Of a stretch of DNA of 39,680 bases, positions 19,492-28,731 are shown piece by piece. The notes beneath the pieces are model-generated. The model saw only the letters and a list, made by a program, of their open reading frames with translations. It was not told where the DNA came from and did no database searches. Source of the DNA: Bacteroidaceae bacterium (GTDB lineage Bacteria > Bacteroidota > Bacteroidia > Bacteroidales > Bacteroidaceae). The position numbers were made by a program, and so were the translations under genes. Location of the stretch: contig JAKSLP010000028.1 in assembly GCA_024401115.1 (NCBI GenBank), positions 1 through 39,680 on the forward strand. The letters are read 5' to 3'. Positions within the stretch are counted from its first letter, which is position 1. Each line of letters opens with the position of its first letter.

Positions 19492-22400
19492 ATGGAAATA
19501 ACAGAACTGCAAAGTCTGTTTCTTCGCCATCCGCAGGTCAAGGCTTTGGCATCCGCATTAGGAAAATCTTCTGCAAAAAAGATTTTTCTCGAGGGCGTGT
19601 GTGCTTCCGCCACTCCTCTCTTCTTTGCCAGTGTCCGCCAGTCTTGCTCCAATCCCATCGTTTTTATCCTGAATGATGCCGAGGAGGCGGGTTATTTTTA
19701 CCATGATCTTACTCAGGTTTTGGGCGAGGAACAGGTCTTGTTTTTCCCTTCATCTTTCAGAAGGGCAATCAAATACGGTCAGCGTGATGCTGCCAATGAA
19801 ATTCTAAGAACCGAGGTACTGAACCGTTTTGCACGAAAGGATAATCTTCCTTATGTGGTGACTTTCCCTGAGGCTGTGGCTGAGCAGGTGGTGAACATGC
19901 AGACACTGGACGACCGCACATTAGTGGTGCGCCAGGGACAGGAGTATGACATCATAGAACTGACTAAAACTTTGCATGAGTATGGTTTTCAGCGCCATGA
20001 TTATGTCTATGAACCGGGTCAGTATGCCTTGCGTGGAAGTATCCTGGACGTGTTTTCATTCTCCAGTGAACTGCCTTACCGAATCGATTTCTTTGGCGAT
20101 GAGGTGGATAGTATCCGTACTTTCGAGGTGCAGAGCCAGTTGTCTGTGGAGAAGCGTGACAGTATCAGCATTCTGCCGGAACTGAGTTCCATGCAGGGCA
20201 GCCGTGATTCTTTTTTCTCGTTTCTTCCTGAGGAGACAGTACTGGCCATGCGCGACTTTACTTATGTTTATGAGTGCATCCAGTCTGTTTACGATGCCGG
20301 TTTCTCCAATAAGGCCAATTTGGAAGACGGTGAGAATAAGGAGGAACTGGTACGGGAGCGTATGCTTATCGATGCACCACGCTTTGCCAAGGATACTATC
20401 GGCTTGCGCAGATTGGAATTCGGCAAACTGTCCACGGGAAGCACTGAGGCCGTTTTGCGTTTTAATATCTCTCCACAGCCTTTATACCATAAGAATTTCG
20501 ACCTGGTGTGCAGTTCATTCTCTGATTTTCTGGATAATGGATACAAAATCTACATTTTGGCTGACAGCGCCAAACAAAACGATCGCCTGAAAGCCATCTT
20601 CGAAGAGAAAAATGAGGAAAATGGCCGTCAGATTTTCGATGGCGAGGAACAAGGCATTGTGTTCACTCCGGTAAATAAAACGGTTCACGAGGGATTTGTG
20701 GATAATGACTTGAAGGTTTGTATTTTCACTGATCATCAAATATTTGACCGTTTCCATAAGTATAATCTACGTAGCGATAAGGCGCGAAGTGGAAAGGTGG
20801 CTCTGACCTTGAAGGAATTAAGCCAGTTTGAGATTGGTGACTTTGTGGTGCATGTGGATCATGGAGTGGGTCGATTTGCCGGATTGGTGCGCATTCCTAA
20901 TGGGAACACCACTCAGGAAGCCATCAAAATTATCTATCATGGTGACGATACGGTCTATGTGTCCATTCATGCCTTGCATAAGGTCTCTAAATATAAAGGT
21001 AAGGAAGGCGAGCCTCCACGTGTCAATAAGTTGGGCTCGGGTGCTTGGGAACGGCTTAAGGATAAGACCAAGACCAAGATTAAGGATATTGCCCGAGATC
21101 TGATTCGCTTGTATTCTCTGCGCAGAAAGGAGAAAGGTTTCAGTTTCTCTCCGGACAACTTCATGCAGCATGAGTTGGAAGCCAGCTTCCTTTATGAGGA
21201 TACACCAGACCAATTGAAGGCAACCATTGATGTGAAGCGCGACATGGAGGAATCGCGCCCTATGGACCGTTTGGTGTGTGGCGATGTTGGATTTGGCAAG
21301 ACTGAGGTGGCTGTACGTGCGGCATTCAAGGCTGCATGTGACAACAAGCAGGTAGCAGTGTTGGTGCCTACCACCGTACTGGCTTTCCAGCATTATCAGA
21401 CATTCAAGAACCGACTGAAGGATTTCCCTGTAAAGGTGGATTACCTGAGCCGTGCACGTTCTGCCAAACAGACATCAACTGTGCTCAAGGAATTGGAGAG
21501 CGGTGAACTGAATATTGTTATCGGTACCCATAAACTGATTGGTAAGAACGTAAAGTTCAAGGATTTGGGCTTGCTGATTATTGACGAGGAACAGAAATTT
21601 GGTGTAGCTACCAAGGAGAAACTCCGCCAGATGAGAGTGAATGTGGATACTCTGACCATGACAGCTACACCCATTCCGCGAACCTTGCAGTTCTCGCTGA
21701 TGGGTGCCCGCGATTTGTCTGTGATTCAGACTCCTCCGCCCAACCGATATCCAATACAGACCGAGATCCACACTTTTAACGGTGAGATTATTGCTGAGGC
21801 TATCAATTTCGAAATGAGCCGAAACGGACAGGTGTTTATGGTGAACAACCGTATCAATAATTTGATTGATCTGGAGAATCTGATTCATAAGTATGTGCCT
21901 GATTGCCGTGTGGCTGTGGGACACGGACAGATGAATCCTGAGGAATTGGAGAAATTGCTGACTGATTTTGTGAACTATGAATATGATGTGTTGCTCAGTA
22001 CCACCATTATAGAAAGCGGTATCGATATCCCTAATGCTAATACGATCATTATCAATTCTGCACAGAATTTTGGATTGAGTGACCTGCATCAGATGCGTGG
22101 CCGTGTGGGACGAAGCAACCGCAAGGCGTTCTGTTATTTGCTGGCTCCTCCATTGTCGTCTCTCACTCCGGATGCCCGCCGGCGTTTGCAGGCTATCGAG
22201 AACTTCTCGGATTTAGGAAGTGGCATTCATATTGCCATGCAGGATTTGGATATCCGTGGTGCTGGAAACATGTTGGGTGCTGAACAGAGCGGATTCATTG
22301 CCGACTTGGGTTATGAGACTTATCAGAAGATTCTGAACGAAGCTGTGAAGGAACTGAAAAATGACGAGTTTGCTGATTTGTATGCCGAGGAAATGAAGGA

Positions 22401-22887
22401 AGGAACTCAGGTTACCGGAGATGAATTTGTAGATGAGGTAACATTGGAAAGCGATTTGGAAATTCTGTTCCCCGACCGTTATGTACCAAGTAGCAGTGAG
22501 CGAATGCTGCTGTACCGTGAGTTGGATAATCTGGTTACAGACGAAGAACTGGAGGCTTACCGCAAACGCCTGGAAGACCGTTTTGGTCCTGTGCCAAAGG
22601 AAGGAGAGGAACTGCTGAATGTTGTTCCATTGAAGCGTATGGCTAAGACGTTAGGAATGGAGAAGGCCGTACTGAAGAGCGGAAGAATGATGCTTTATTT
22701 TGTGAGCAATCCGGAGAGCGCCTTCTATCAGAGCGAGATGTTTGATAAGTGTATCCAGTATGCAATGGATAAGAATAATCTGAGACGATGCGAATTGGGT
22801 GAAGTAAAAGGAAAACGCCGGTTGTTAGTTAAGGATGTTTCTTCTACAGTAGAGGCTGTTAAAATACTGAAAAATATATTGAAATAA
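19492..22887 (+). CDS. mfd: Transcription-repair coupling factor
   Basis: Encodes 1131 residues, normal for Mfd, the ATP-driven translocase that removes RNA polymerase stalled at DNA lesions and recruits UvrA. Recognisable in order: UvrB-like N-terminal modules, RNA polymerase-interaction domain ('GDFVVHVDHGVGRFAGL'), Walker A 'GDVGFGKT' at 597-604, DEEQ box at 698-701, 'TATPIPRTLQFSL', motif V 'STTIIESGIDIPNANT', motif VI 'QMRGRVGRSNRKAFCY', and the C-terminal TRCF domain. The gene has its own promoter and appears monocistronic, ending at a perfect hairpin. Confidence 0.97.
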   Translation: MEITELQSLFLRHPQVKALASALGKSSAKKIFLEGVCASATPLFFASVRQSCSNPIVFILNDAEEAGYFYHDLTQVLGEEQVLFFPSSFRRAIKYGQRDAANEILRTEVLNRFARKDNLPYVVTFPEAVAEQVVNMQTLDDRTLVVRQGQEYDIIELTKTLHEYGFQRHDYVYEPGQYALRGSILDVFSFSSELPYRIDFFGDEVDSIRTFEVQSQLSVEKRDSISILPELSSMQGSRDSFFSFLPEETVLAMRDFTYVYECIQSVYDAGFSNKANLEDGENKEELVRERMLIDAPRFAKDTIGLRRLEFGKLSTGSTEAVLRFNISPQPLYHKNFDLVCSSFSDFLDNGYKIYILADSAKQNDRLKAIFEEKNEENGRQIFDGEEQGIVFTPVNKTVHEGFVDNDLKVCIFTDHQIFDRFHKYNLRSDKARSGKVALTLKELSQFEIGDFVVHVDHGVGRFAGLVRIPNGNTTQEAIKIIYHGDDTVYVSIHALHKVSKYKGKEGEPPRVNKLGSGAWERLKDKTKTKIKDIARDLIRLYSLRRKEKGFSFSPDNFMQHELEASFLYEDTPDQLKATIDVKRDMEESRPMDRLVCGDVGFGKTEVAVRAAFKAACDNKQVAVLVPTTVLAFQHYQTFKNRLKDFPVKVDYLSRARSAKQTSTVLKELESGELNIVIGTHKLIGKNVKFKDLGLLIIDEEQKFGVATKEKLRQMRVNVDTLTMTATPIPRTLQFSLMGARDLSVIQTPPPNRYPIQTEIHTFNGEIIAEAINFEMSRNGQVFMVNNRINNLIDLENLIHKYVPDCRVAVGHGQMNPEELEKLLTDFVNYEYDVLLSTTIIESGIDIPNANTIIINSAQNFGLSDLHQMRGRVGRSNRKAFCYLLAPPLSSLTPDARRRLQAIENFSDLGSGIHIAMQDLDIRGAGNMLGAEQSGFIADLGYETYQKILNEAVKELKNDEFADLYAEEMKEGTQVTGDEFVDEVTLESDLEILFPDRYVPSSSERMLLYRELDNLVTDEELEAYRKRLEDRFGPVPKEGEELLNVVPLKRMAKTLGMEKAVLKSGRMMLYFVSNPESAFYQSEMFDKCIQYAMDKNNLRRCELGEVKGKRRLLVKDVSSTVEAVKILKNILK

Positions 22888-22922
22888 TAACATATGGGCT
22901 GCAATTTGCAGCCCATATGTTA
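22888..22922. terminator. Perfect 15-bp hairpin between convergent mfd and SPFH genes
   Basis: Positions 22888-22902 pair perfectly with 22908-22922 around AATTT. It begins at the base after the mfd stop codon. No long T-tract follows directly, so it may act as a bidirectional transcript-end stabiliser as much as a terminator. Confidence 0.7.
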
Positions 22923-22947
22923 TAAATAACTATATTAAAAAGATATT

Positions 22948-23910
22948 TTAATTATTCTCTTTAAATAAATCCTTGATTCCACCAATACTTCCCAACAGAT
23001 TGGTTGCCTCGTAAGGCAGATAAACGGTCTTTGTCTTATCTCCGTCAGCCAAATCCTGCATCATGGCAATGTACTTCTGTGCCAGCAGATAATTGGCAGG
23101 ATTGGTACTCTGACCTACTGCATCCGTAATTTTCTGGATGGCAATTGCCTCGGCCTCTGCCTTGCGGATTCGTGCCTGAGCCTCACCTTCGGCTGCCAGA
23201 ATAGCCATCTGCTTGTCAGCTTCGGCCTTATTGATGATGGCTGTTTTCTCACCTTCAGACTTTAGGATGGCAGCAGCTTTCTGTCCCTCGCTGGTCAGGA
23301 TGGTAGCACGCTTGTTACGTTCAGCCTGCATCTGTTTCTCCATAGCCTGCAGTACGCTTTCAGGAGGGGTAATATCCTGTAGCTCCACACGGTTTACCTT
23401 AACTCCCCACTTGTCAGTTGCCTCATCCAGTACGGCACGCAACTTAGTGTTGATGGTGTCACGGCTGGTCAGTGTCTGATCCAATTCCAACTCACCGATA
23501 ATGTTACGCAGAGTGGTCTGTGTCAGTTTCTCTATTGCATTAGGCAAGTTGTTGATTTCATACACAGCCTTGAATGGATCCATAATCTGGAAGTACAGCA
23601 AGGCATTAATTTCGGTCTGTACGTTATCCTTGGTAATCACGTTCTGCTTTGGGAAGTCGTATACCTGTTCACGAAGGTCGATAACATCGGAATACACATA
23701 ACGTCCGTGACGCAGGGTAACAATCGTTTTAGGCTGGTCGATGAAAGGGATGATGACATTGATACCCGGTTTCAGGGTAGCAAAGTACTTACCCAAACGC
23801 TCTACAATCTTAGTCTCAGACTGTGAGATAATCACCAAACTCTTCTTCAATACGATGATAACGAAGATAGCTACAGCTATCAGAAAAATCATAGCTCCAG
23901 ATGGTTCCAT
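22948..23910 (-). CDS. SPFH/Band 7 membrane protein (stomatin/paraslipin-like)
   Basis: Encodes 320 residues. One N-terminal transmembrane segment (about 5-21) precedes an SPFH domain (about 25-190: 'ERLGKYFATLKPGINVIIPFID', 'VQTEINALLYFQI', 'DITPPESVLQAMEKQMQAER'). An Ala/Glu-rich coiled coil (about 185-265) then follows, with repeats such as 'AEGEAQARIRKAEAEA'. SPFH proteins oligomerise into membrane microdomain scaffolds and often partner with NfeD-type proteins; an NfeD gene lies 12 nt upstream on the same strand. A scaffold or membrane-quality-control role is the reasonable inference. Confidence 0.92.
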   Translation of the reverse strand: MEPSGAMIFLIAVAIFVIIVLKKSLVIISQSETKIVERLGKYFATLKPGINVIIPFIDQPKTIVTLRHGRYVYSDVIDLREQVYDFPKQNVITKDNVQTEINALLYFQIMDPFKAVYEINNLPNAIEKLTQTTLRNIIGELELDQTLTSRDTINTKLRAVLDEATDKWGVKVNRVELQDITPPESVLQAMEKQMQAERNKRATILTSEGQKAAAILKSEGEKTAIINKAEADKQMAILAAEGEAQARIRKAEAEAIAIQKITDAVGQSTNPANYLLAQKYIAMMQDLADGDKTKTVYLPYEATNLLGSIGGIKDLFKENN

Positions 23911-23922
23911 AATATAATGTTT

Positions 23923-24384
23923 TTAAATTTTTTCTACAGTCACGATAATACTCTCTAAGACGGTGACTTTTACCCGCTGTCCTTTTGCCAATGCGGAACC
24001 GTCAGCAGTTTTGGCTTTCCAGTCATCGCCACCGGCTGCTACGCGTCCGAATCCATTTGCCGGGATGTCCTCGGTAACTTCACCAACCTTGTTTACAACG
24101 GCATCTGCATTGCTTACGCGCTTGTCTTCACCTTCATGAAGTTTCTTCAGCAACTTAGGGCGGATGGCAAACAGACAGAACAGTGAAACAATACTGGCCA
24201 CAATCAGTTGCACATAGATTCCACCACCCAATGCGGCAACCAGTGCCGTAACGGCAGAGCCGATGGCAATACAGAGCAGGAAACAATCACCGCTGGTTAG
24301 TTCCATCATCAGGCAAACTACACTAACGCATGCCCACAAGGCCCATAGATTAGATAAAAGATAGTCAATCATAATCATATTCAT
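23923..24384 (-). CDS. NfeD-like membrane protein
   Basis: Encodes about 153 residues. Two or three transmembrane helices occupy roughly residues 8-75, followed by a soluble OB-fold-like domain ('VVNKVGEVTEDIPANGFGRV') ending 'VTVLESIIVTVEKI', typical of NfeD. The genes run NfeD then SPFH, 12 nt apart. The Met at 24393 lies inside the -7 element and cannot be the start. Met codons at 24384, 24378 and 24372 are all possible; 24384 would be nearly leaderless, and 24372 ('MIDYLLSNLW') may equally be right. Confidence 0.85.
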   Translation of the reverse strand: MNMIMIDYLLSNLWALWACVSVVCLMMELTSGDCFLLCIAIGSAVTALVAALGGGIYVQLIVASIVSLFCLFAIRPKLLKKLHEGEDKRVSNADAVVNKVGEVTEDIPANGFGRVAAGGDDWKAKTADGSALAKGQRVKVTVLESIIVTVEKI

Positions 24385-24390
24385 TTTTCG

Positions 24391-24398
24391 CAAAGATA
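24391..24398 (-). promoter_or_regulatory. -7 promoter element for the NfeD-SPFH operon
   Basis: The minus strand reads TATCTTTG directly in front of the candidate start codons. Confidence 0.65.
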
Positions 24399-24450
24399 CA
24401 TATTTTTTGTGTCGAATGACAGGAATAAAGAAAAATTAATGGTGCAAACT

Positions 24451-24480
24451 TTGAAATGTCATGAAATCAACGTATTTTTG
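24451..24480 (+). promoter_or_regulatory. Promoter of the HdeD-like gene
   Basis: TTG at 24451-24453 and TATTTTTG at 24473-24480 are 19 bp apart. Because this promoter falls after the in-frame ATG at 24461, that upstream start is excluded in favour of 24503. Confidence 0.7.
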
Positions 24481-24502
24481 GACAAATTATAAAAGAGTAA
24501 GT

Positions 24503-25123
24503 ATGAAAAGTATTTTAGTTCGTTCCATATCTTCTGTTATAGTAGGTGGATTATTGGTGGCATTTCCAAATCAGGCTGCCATTTGGCTCATCATCTTGAT
24601 TGGCTGTCTGTTTCTGGGTCCTGGCATTTATTCCATGATAACTTTTTGGACCTTACGCAAAACCGAAGGCTATCGTCCGGTGTTCCCTATTGTAGGATTA
24701 GGAAGTGTTATCCTGGGCCTATGGATGGTGTTTAATCCTGCTTTCTTTGCCCGTTCCATCATGTTGGCTTTGGGCGGTTTGCTGGTAGTGGCAGCCGTAG
24801 GGCAGTTGGCTTCGGTATTCCGTGCACGCAGGGTGGCTCCTACACCCATATTCTTCTATGCTTTTCCTCTTTTCCTGTTGGTGGCAGGTGCTTATGTGGT
24901 AACCAATCTGGATATGGCCGTGGCATTACCTTTTTATATAGTAGGTATTTCTATGATGTTCTATGGGGTGGTGGAGATGGTTCACTATTTCTGGTTGCAG
25001 AAGCATTTGAAAGAGTTTGAACGATTGAACGATATTGAGGATGCAGAGATTCTGAGCGAGGAGAAGGATGACGATACTCCAGAGGGACCTACCCCTGATA
25101 CTCCTTCACTCATAGAGAATTAA
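24503..25123 (+). CDS. HdeD/DUF308-like membrane protein
   Basis: Encodes about 206 residues with roughly six hydrophobic segments in short hairpins ('SSVIVGGLLVAFPNQAAIWL', 'GSVILGLWMVFNPAFFARS'). The repeating Gly-rich helix followed by a Pro-Ala-Phe turn is typical of the DUF308/HdeD family, known for acid-stress membrane proteins in enterobacteria. The C-terminal 35 residues form a very acidic cytoplasmic tail ('EILSEEKDDDTPEGPTPD'). The stop codon forms the left end of a perfect 40-bp palindrome. Function in Bacteroidales is not established. Confidence 0.8.
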   Translation: MKSILVRSISSVIVGGLLVAFPNQAAIWLIILIGCLFLGPGIYSMITFWTLRKTEGYRPVFPIVGLGSVILGLWMVFNPAFFARSIMLALGGLLVVAAVGQLASVFRARRVAPTPIFFYAFPLFLLVAGAYVVTNLDMAVALPFYIVGISMMFYGVVEMVHYFWLQKHLKEFERLNDIEDAEILSEEKDDDTPEGPTPDTPSLIEN

Positions 25124-25160
25124 CAAAATGTCCACCCTAATTAGGGTGGACATTTTGTTA
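25121..25160. terminator. Perfect 40-bp palindromic bidirectional terminator
   Basis: Positions 25121-25140 are the exact reverse complement of 25141-25160. The palindrome starts at the TAA of the HdeD-like gene and ends at the stop codon of the convergent GH2 gene, so both genes end inside the hairpin arms. Each transcript ends in a TTTTG-rich arm, serving either direction. Confidence 0.85.
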
Positions 25161-27782
25161 TCGGATATCCAGATTAATGTGTCCGGTTTGCAATCCCTTT
25201 CCTGAAACCACCAGTTGGGCATTACCGGCCAAGGCTGTAGCTTCCACCACTACTACCAGTTCGCCATGGAATGTCTTCATGGTAGGCGAAGTAAAGACCT
25301 CGGTGGATGTGGCATCACCGTTGCAGCAGGAATTAAACTTGGCAGAACTACCTTTCACGGTGAATGACAACTGGTTGTCTGCATCTGGACAGACATTGCC
25401 ATCCTTATCAACTATACGGATGGTTACAAACGATAAGTCGGGTGTGTCCAATGCTTTTCCGTTGGCATCTACCGGCAGTTTCTGCAAAACGGAACGGTCG
25501 GCTACCAGTTCGATGTGATGAGGTTTTCCGGCTGTGCGAATAATCTGTTCGGCAGCCTTATTGCCCTTGGCATCATAAGCCACCACTTTCAGTTCTCCCG
25601 GTTCATAGCGTGTATCCATCCAGCGCAAGCGGTAACGGTTCAGTCGGTTCTTATCGGCAGGAGCATTAGGATCGGCAAAGATGGTAGTACCACCCCATGC
25701 CATAGGTTCCTCAACCGTATGTTTCAGGTAATCCTCCAGACTTACATCCGAACGCCTGATGCGTCCCTGGCTCTTACCGTTGATGAACAATTCTGCTTCC
25801 GGATAATTGGTGTAGCAGAATACCGGGGTGACTTCACCCTTGCGTCCTTTCCATGTCCAGTGAGGCAACAGATGGAGGGTTTCCTTTTCCGGAGCCCAAT
25901 GTACTTTATATAAATATGCTCTGTCCTTAGGCAGTCCAGCCAAATCGTAAATGCCGAAATAACTGCTTCTCGATGGCCAGTAATCGTCGTATGGAGTAGG
26001 TTCACCCAAATAGTCAAATCCAGTCCATACGAATTCACCCATTACCCACGGAGCCTTATCCTGCCACATCCAGTCATCATCGGGAAGGTTACTCCAAGAG
26101 CAGGATTCCAGATCGTAGCTGGAAATCTGTCCGTCATCGTAAGCCTCACCATGCACTTCTTTTGCGGGGAATTTATAAACACCACGGCTGGAAATAGTAG
26201 AAGCGGTTTCGCTGCCTAAGATCACACCCTTAGGAGAATGGTCATGACCAAAATTATATTTGTATAGACGATAGTTGTATCCTTGAATATCTGTAGTTTG
26301 CCAGACACCGCTCCTGGCTGCATCATCCGCACGGTCAATACCCTGTGTGCATGGGCGGGTAGGATCCAGACGATGTACCAGGTCCTGCATGGCGCGAGTG
26401 TATTTCAATCCTATGGCTGTGCCCTGATCCGGAATCTCATTACCGATGCTCCACATCACGATGCTTGGGTGGTTACGGTGCACCAAAACCAGATTCTCCA
26501 TGTCACGTTCCCACCATGCTCGGCCGTCTGCATTGGCAGATTGGGTGTCGGTCTGCTCAAAGAAGCGTGAATAGCCGTTCTTGCATTTGGCAGCTACCCA
26601 CATATCAAACGATTCAGCCATCACCATCATACCCATCTCATCACAGATGTCCATCTGCCAAGGGGCAGGCATGTTGTGACTGGTACGAATGGCATCACAG
26701 CCTATCTCTTTCAGCAATCGCACCTGACGGCGGAAGGCAGCTTTGTTGAATGCCGTTCCCATAGGGCCCATGTCATGATGCAGGCACACACCTTTGAACT
26801 TGCGCAATTGTCCATTCAGCTTGAATCCCTCCTGTGAGTATTCTGTCAGTCGTATTCCCACGGCGGTTTCCTGCTTGTCCAAAACTGCAGCTCCTGGCTT
26901 GTTCTCACGTACTTCAGTAACCAATGTATATAAGGTAGGATGTTCCGGACTCCACAGTTCTGGATTGGGAACAATCAGAACTTGTTCTGTCTCGTGGCTG
27001 TCGTTGGCATTTTTGGAAAGGCTGGCCACTTCACGACCGGCAGCATTCAGCAGTTTGTGTGTAACCACCAACGGAGTCTTATTATCCTCAGCACGGTCGA
27101 AACGTAATTCCGAGGTGATGGAGATTCGGGCTTCTGCAGCCTTTTGGCCTGTGCCATCGATATTATCCAGTCGTGTGGTACGTGCAAACACGCCCCATGT
27201 CTTTAATCCGATAGGTTGGCTAAGTAGCAGTCTTACAGGACGATATAATCCAGCTCCGGGATACCATCGGGTTGACTCCTCTTCATTGAACAGGTGTACA
27301 GCCAGGGTATGCTTGCCCGGTTTGGTATCTGAGATGTCCAATCGGAAGGTGTTATAGCCGTATGCCCAATAGCCCACCTCCTTGCCATCTACAAACACAT
27401 GAGGTTCAGCCATGGCACCGTCAAATATCAGTTCAGCATGACCATAACCTTCTGGAATAGTCAGTTCCGTGCGGTACCATCCGTGTCCAATCCAGGGCAG
27501 TGAACCCGAACGGCCTGTCTTTTCATTAGCCTCTATCTCCCCGTTCTGCTCAATCGCCACAACCTGTTTGTCGATATCCTTATCAAATGGTCCATAGATA
27601 GCCCAATCGTGTGGAATGGAAACCTGTTGCCATTCCGAGTCGTTATAGCCTACGGCCTGCGCTCCGGGATTCTCACCTTTCTGAAAGCGCCATCCGCTCA
27701 GCAGCAGTTGCTCTGACCGTTGGGCATTCATGGCCAGGAAGTTACTCAGTAATAGTGTTACAAGTGTGATTCGTTTCATCAT
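25158..27782 (-). CDS. Secreted glycoside hydrolase family 2 (beta-galactosidase-like)
   Basis: Encodes 874 residues with an N-terminal signal peptide ('ITLVTLLLSNFLAMNAQ'). The GH2 jelly-roll ('HDWAIYGPFDKD', 'GWYRTELTIP'), immunoglobulin-like domain and TIM barrel follow in order. Acid/base E449 is in 'WSIGNEIPDQ' and nucleophile E525 in 'ILGSETAS', 76 residues apart as in E. coli LacZ. C-terminal segments around 640-720 resemble the DUF4982 module, and the last 130 residues an invasin/Ig-like GH2 module. Enzymes of this layout are exo-acting beta-galactosidases or beta-glucuronidases; the sugar cannot be fixed here. No SusC/SusD pair is adjacent. Confidence 0.92.
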   Translation of the reverse strand: MMKRITLVTLLLSNFLAMNAQRSEQLLLSGWRFQKGENPGAQAVGYNDSEWQQVSIPHDWAIYGPFDKDIDKQVVAIEQNGEIEANEKTGRSGSLPWIGHGWYRTELTIPEGYGHAELIFDGAMAEPHVFVDGKEVGYWAYGYNTFRLDISDTKPGKHTLAVHLFNEEESTRWYPGAGLYRPVRLLLSQPIGLKTWGVFARTTRLDNIDGTGQKAAEARISITSELRFDRAEDNKTPLVVTHKLLNAAGREVASLSKNANDSHETEQVLIVPNPELWSPEHPTLYTLVTEVRENKPGAAVLDKQETAVGIRLTEYSQEGFKLNGQLRKFKGVCLHHDMGPMGTAFNKAAFRRQVRLLKEIGCDAIRTSHNMPAPWQMDICDEMGMMVMAESFDMWVAAKCKNGYSRFFEQTDTQSANADGRAWWERDMENLVLVHRNHPSIVMWSIGNEIPDQGTAIGLKYTRAMQDLVHRLDPTRPCTQGIDRADDAARSGVWQTTDIQGYNYRLYKYNFGHDHSPKGVILGSETASTISSRGVYKFPAKEVHGEAYDDGQISSYDLESCSWSNLPDDDWMWQDKAPWVMGEFVWTGFDYLGEPTPYDDYWPSRSSYFGIYDLAGLPKDRAYLYKVHWAPEKETLHLLPHWTWKGRKGEVTPVFCYTNYPEAELFINGKSQGRIRRSDVSLEDYLKHTVEEPMAWGGTTIFADPNAPADKNRLNRYRLRWMDTRYEPGELKVVAYDAKGNKAAEQIIRTAGKPHHIELVADRSVLQKLPVDANGKALDTPDLSFVTIRIVDKDGNVCPDADNQLSFTVKGSSAKFNSCCNGDATSTEVFTSPTMKTFHGELVVVVEATALAGNAQLVVSGKGLQTGHINLDIR

Positions 27783-27826
27783 TGGTGTTTATAAGGTGGA
27801 CAATCTGTGATTGTCATTGGTTTATG

Positions 27827-27834
27827 CAAAAATA
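27827..27834 (-). promoter_or_regulatory. -7 promoter element for the GH2 gene, with leader hairpin
   Basis: The minus strand reads TATTTTTG, 44 nt before the ATG. The leader contains GACAATC/GATTGTC in inverted orientation (27799-27815), a 7-bp stem with a 3-nt loop. Confidence 0.6.
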
Positions 27835-27921
27835 CGAATAAACATTGACAGCAGCAAATATTGGGATATGAATAAGAAAGAATAGATAACAGGATACAAT
27901 TTTTCTGGTTTTGTATTTTTC

Positions 27922-27952
27922 TTGGTAGTTTCCAAAGGTTTATTTATCTTTG
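27922..27952 (+). promoter_or_regulatory. Promoter of the cysteine protease gene
   Basis: TTG at 27922-27924 and TATCTTTG at 27945-27952 are 20 bp apart. The predicted start site is near 27958-27960, favouring the ATG at 27973 over that at 27958. Confidence 0.7.
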
Positions 27953-27972
27953 CAAAAATGAAAGTTGTGGCC

Positions 27973-28581
27973 ATGACACTTAGGAAAAATTTCCCCATTC
28001 CATTTCTCATGCTGGTGGCGTTCCTGTTCTTAGGAATGAGTGCGCAGGCACAAATACGGGAGAACGCTGATGGCTCCATCTCTGCACAAGTGGACAGACG
28101 GATTGTGGAGTGTTATGAACCTCAACTTCAGAGCAACTGGTGCTGGGCGGCTAGTATTCAGACGGTACTTCATTTTTATGGCATCGACTGTACCCAGCGC
28201 GAGATAGCCCGTAAGGTGTTGGGAATGAGCCAAAACCGTGCGGTAAGTGCTAAAACTATGGTGGAAGGTTTAGACGGTTGGAAACTGGGAAGTGCAGCAC
28301 TTCAAGTTTATGAGGACTTACCTTTGGATATGCGGAGGGTGGTAAAGGCCATGCACGAGGAACATCCGCTTATTGTTGGTTTGGACAACCGCAGAGAGAA
28401 TCATACCTTTGTTCTTATTGGTATAGATTTCAGCAAAGATTCGCAGCAAGAGGGTAAGATTCATCCCTCCAAAGTCATCCTCTTGGATCCGGCGACTCCC
28501 AAACAACCCTTGGTCAGAATGGGTTGGAAAACTTTCTTCCGTAGGGTGGGGATGGTATTACACTTAGAATACAGTCTTTAG
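27973..28581 (+). CDS. Secreted papain-like cysteine protease (AvrRpt2/C70-like)
   Basis: Encodes about 202 residues. The signal peptide spans 'FPIPFLMLVAFLFLGMSAQA'. The catalytic-cysteine signature 'SNWCWAASIQTVLHFYG' (C57 in this numbering) matches papain-like C39/C70-type proteases, with H144 in 'ENHTFVLIGID' and D172 in 'VILLDP' as the likely remaining catalytic residues. The domain fills the whole mature protein, with no propeptide visible. The start at 27958 is possible but falls at the predicted transcription start. Substrate is unknown; roles in peptide processing or interaction with other organisms are only suggestions. Confidence 0.82.
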   Translation: MTLRKNFPIPFLMLVAFLFLGMSAQAQIRENADGSISAQVDRRIVECYEPQLQSNWCWAASIQTVLHFYGIDCTQREIARKVLGMSQNRAVSAKTMVEGLDGWKLGSAALQVYEDLPLDMRRVVKAMHEEHPLIVGLDNRRENHTFVLIGIDFSKDSQQEGKIHPSKVILLDPATPKQPLVRMGWKTFFRRVGMVLHLEYSL

Positions 28582-28658
28582 ACTTTCAAAAAAGCCGTTG
28601 CCTCAATAATCAATGTCTAAGAGAACAACAATTCCGCCTTGTGTTTATAGATAACGAA

Positions 28659-28703
28659 TGTCCATTTTTTACAAGTTGGCATTATTTATTTGTCATACCT
28701 TTG
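28659..28703 (+). promoter_or_regulatory. Shared two-block operator/promoter, copy A (acyltransferase)
   Basis: TGTCCATTTTTTAC (28659-28672), an 18-base spacer, then TGTCATACCTTTG, which includes the -7 element TACCTTTG (28696-28703). An identical block pair with the same 18-base spacer occurs on the opposite strand at 30190-30233. The first block sits just upstream of the expected -33 region, a typical activator position. Confidence 0.7.
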
Positions 28704-28731
28704 TACTCACAATCAAGTGATGGTTACTAAT

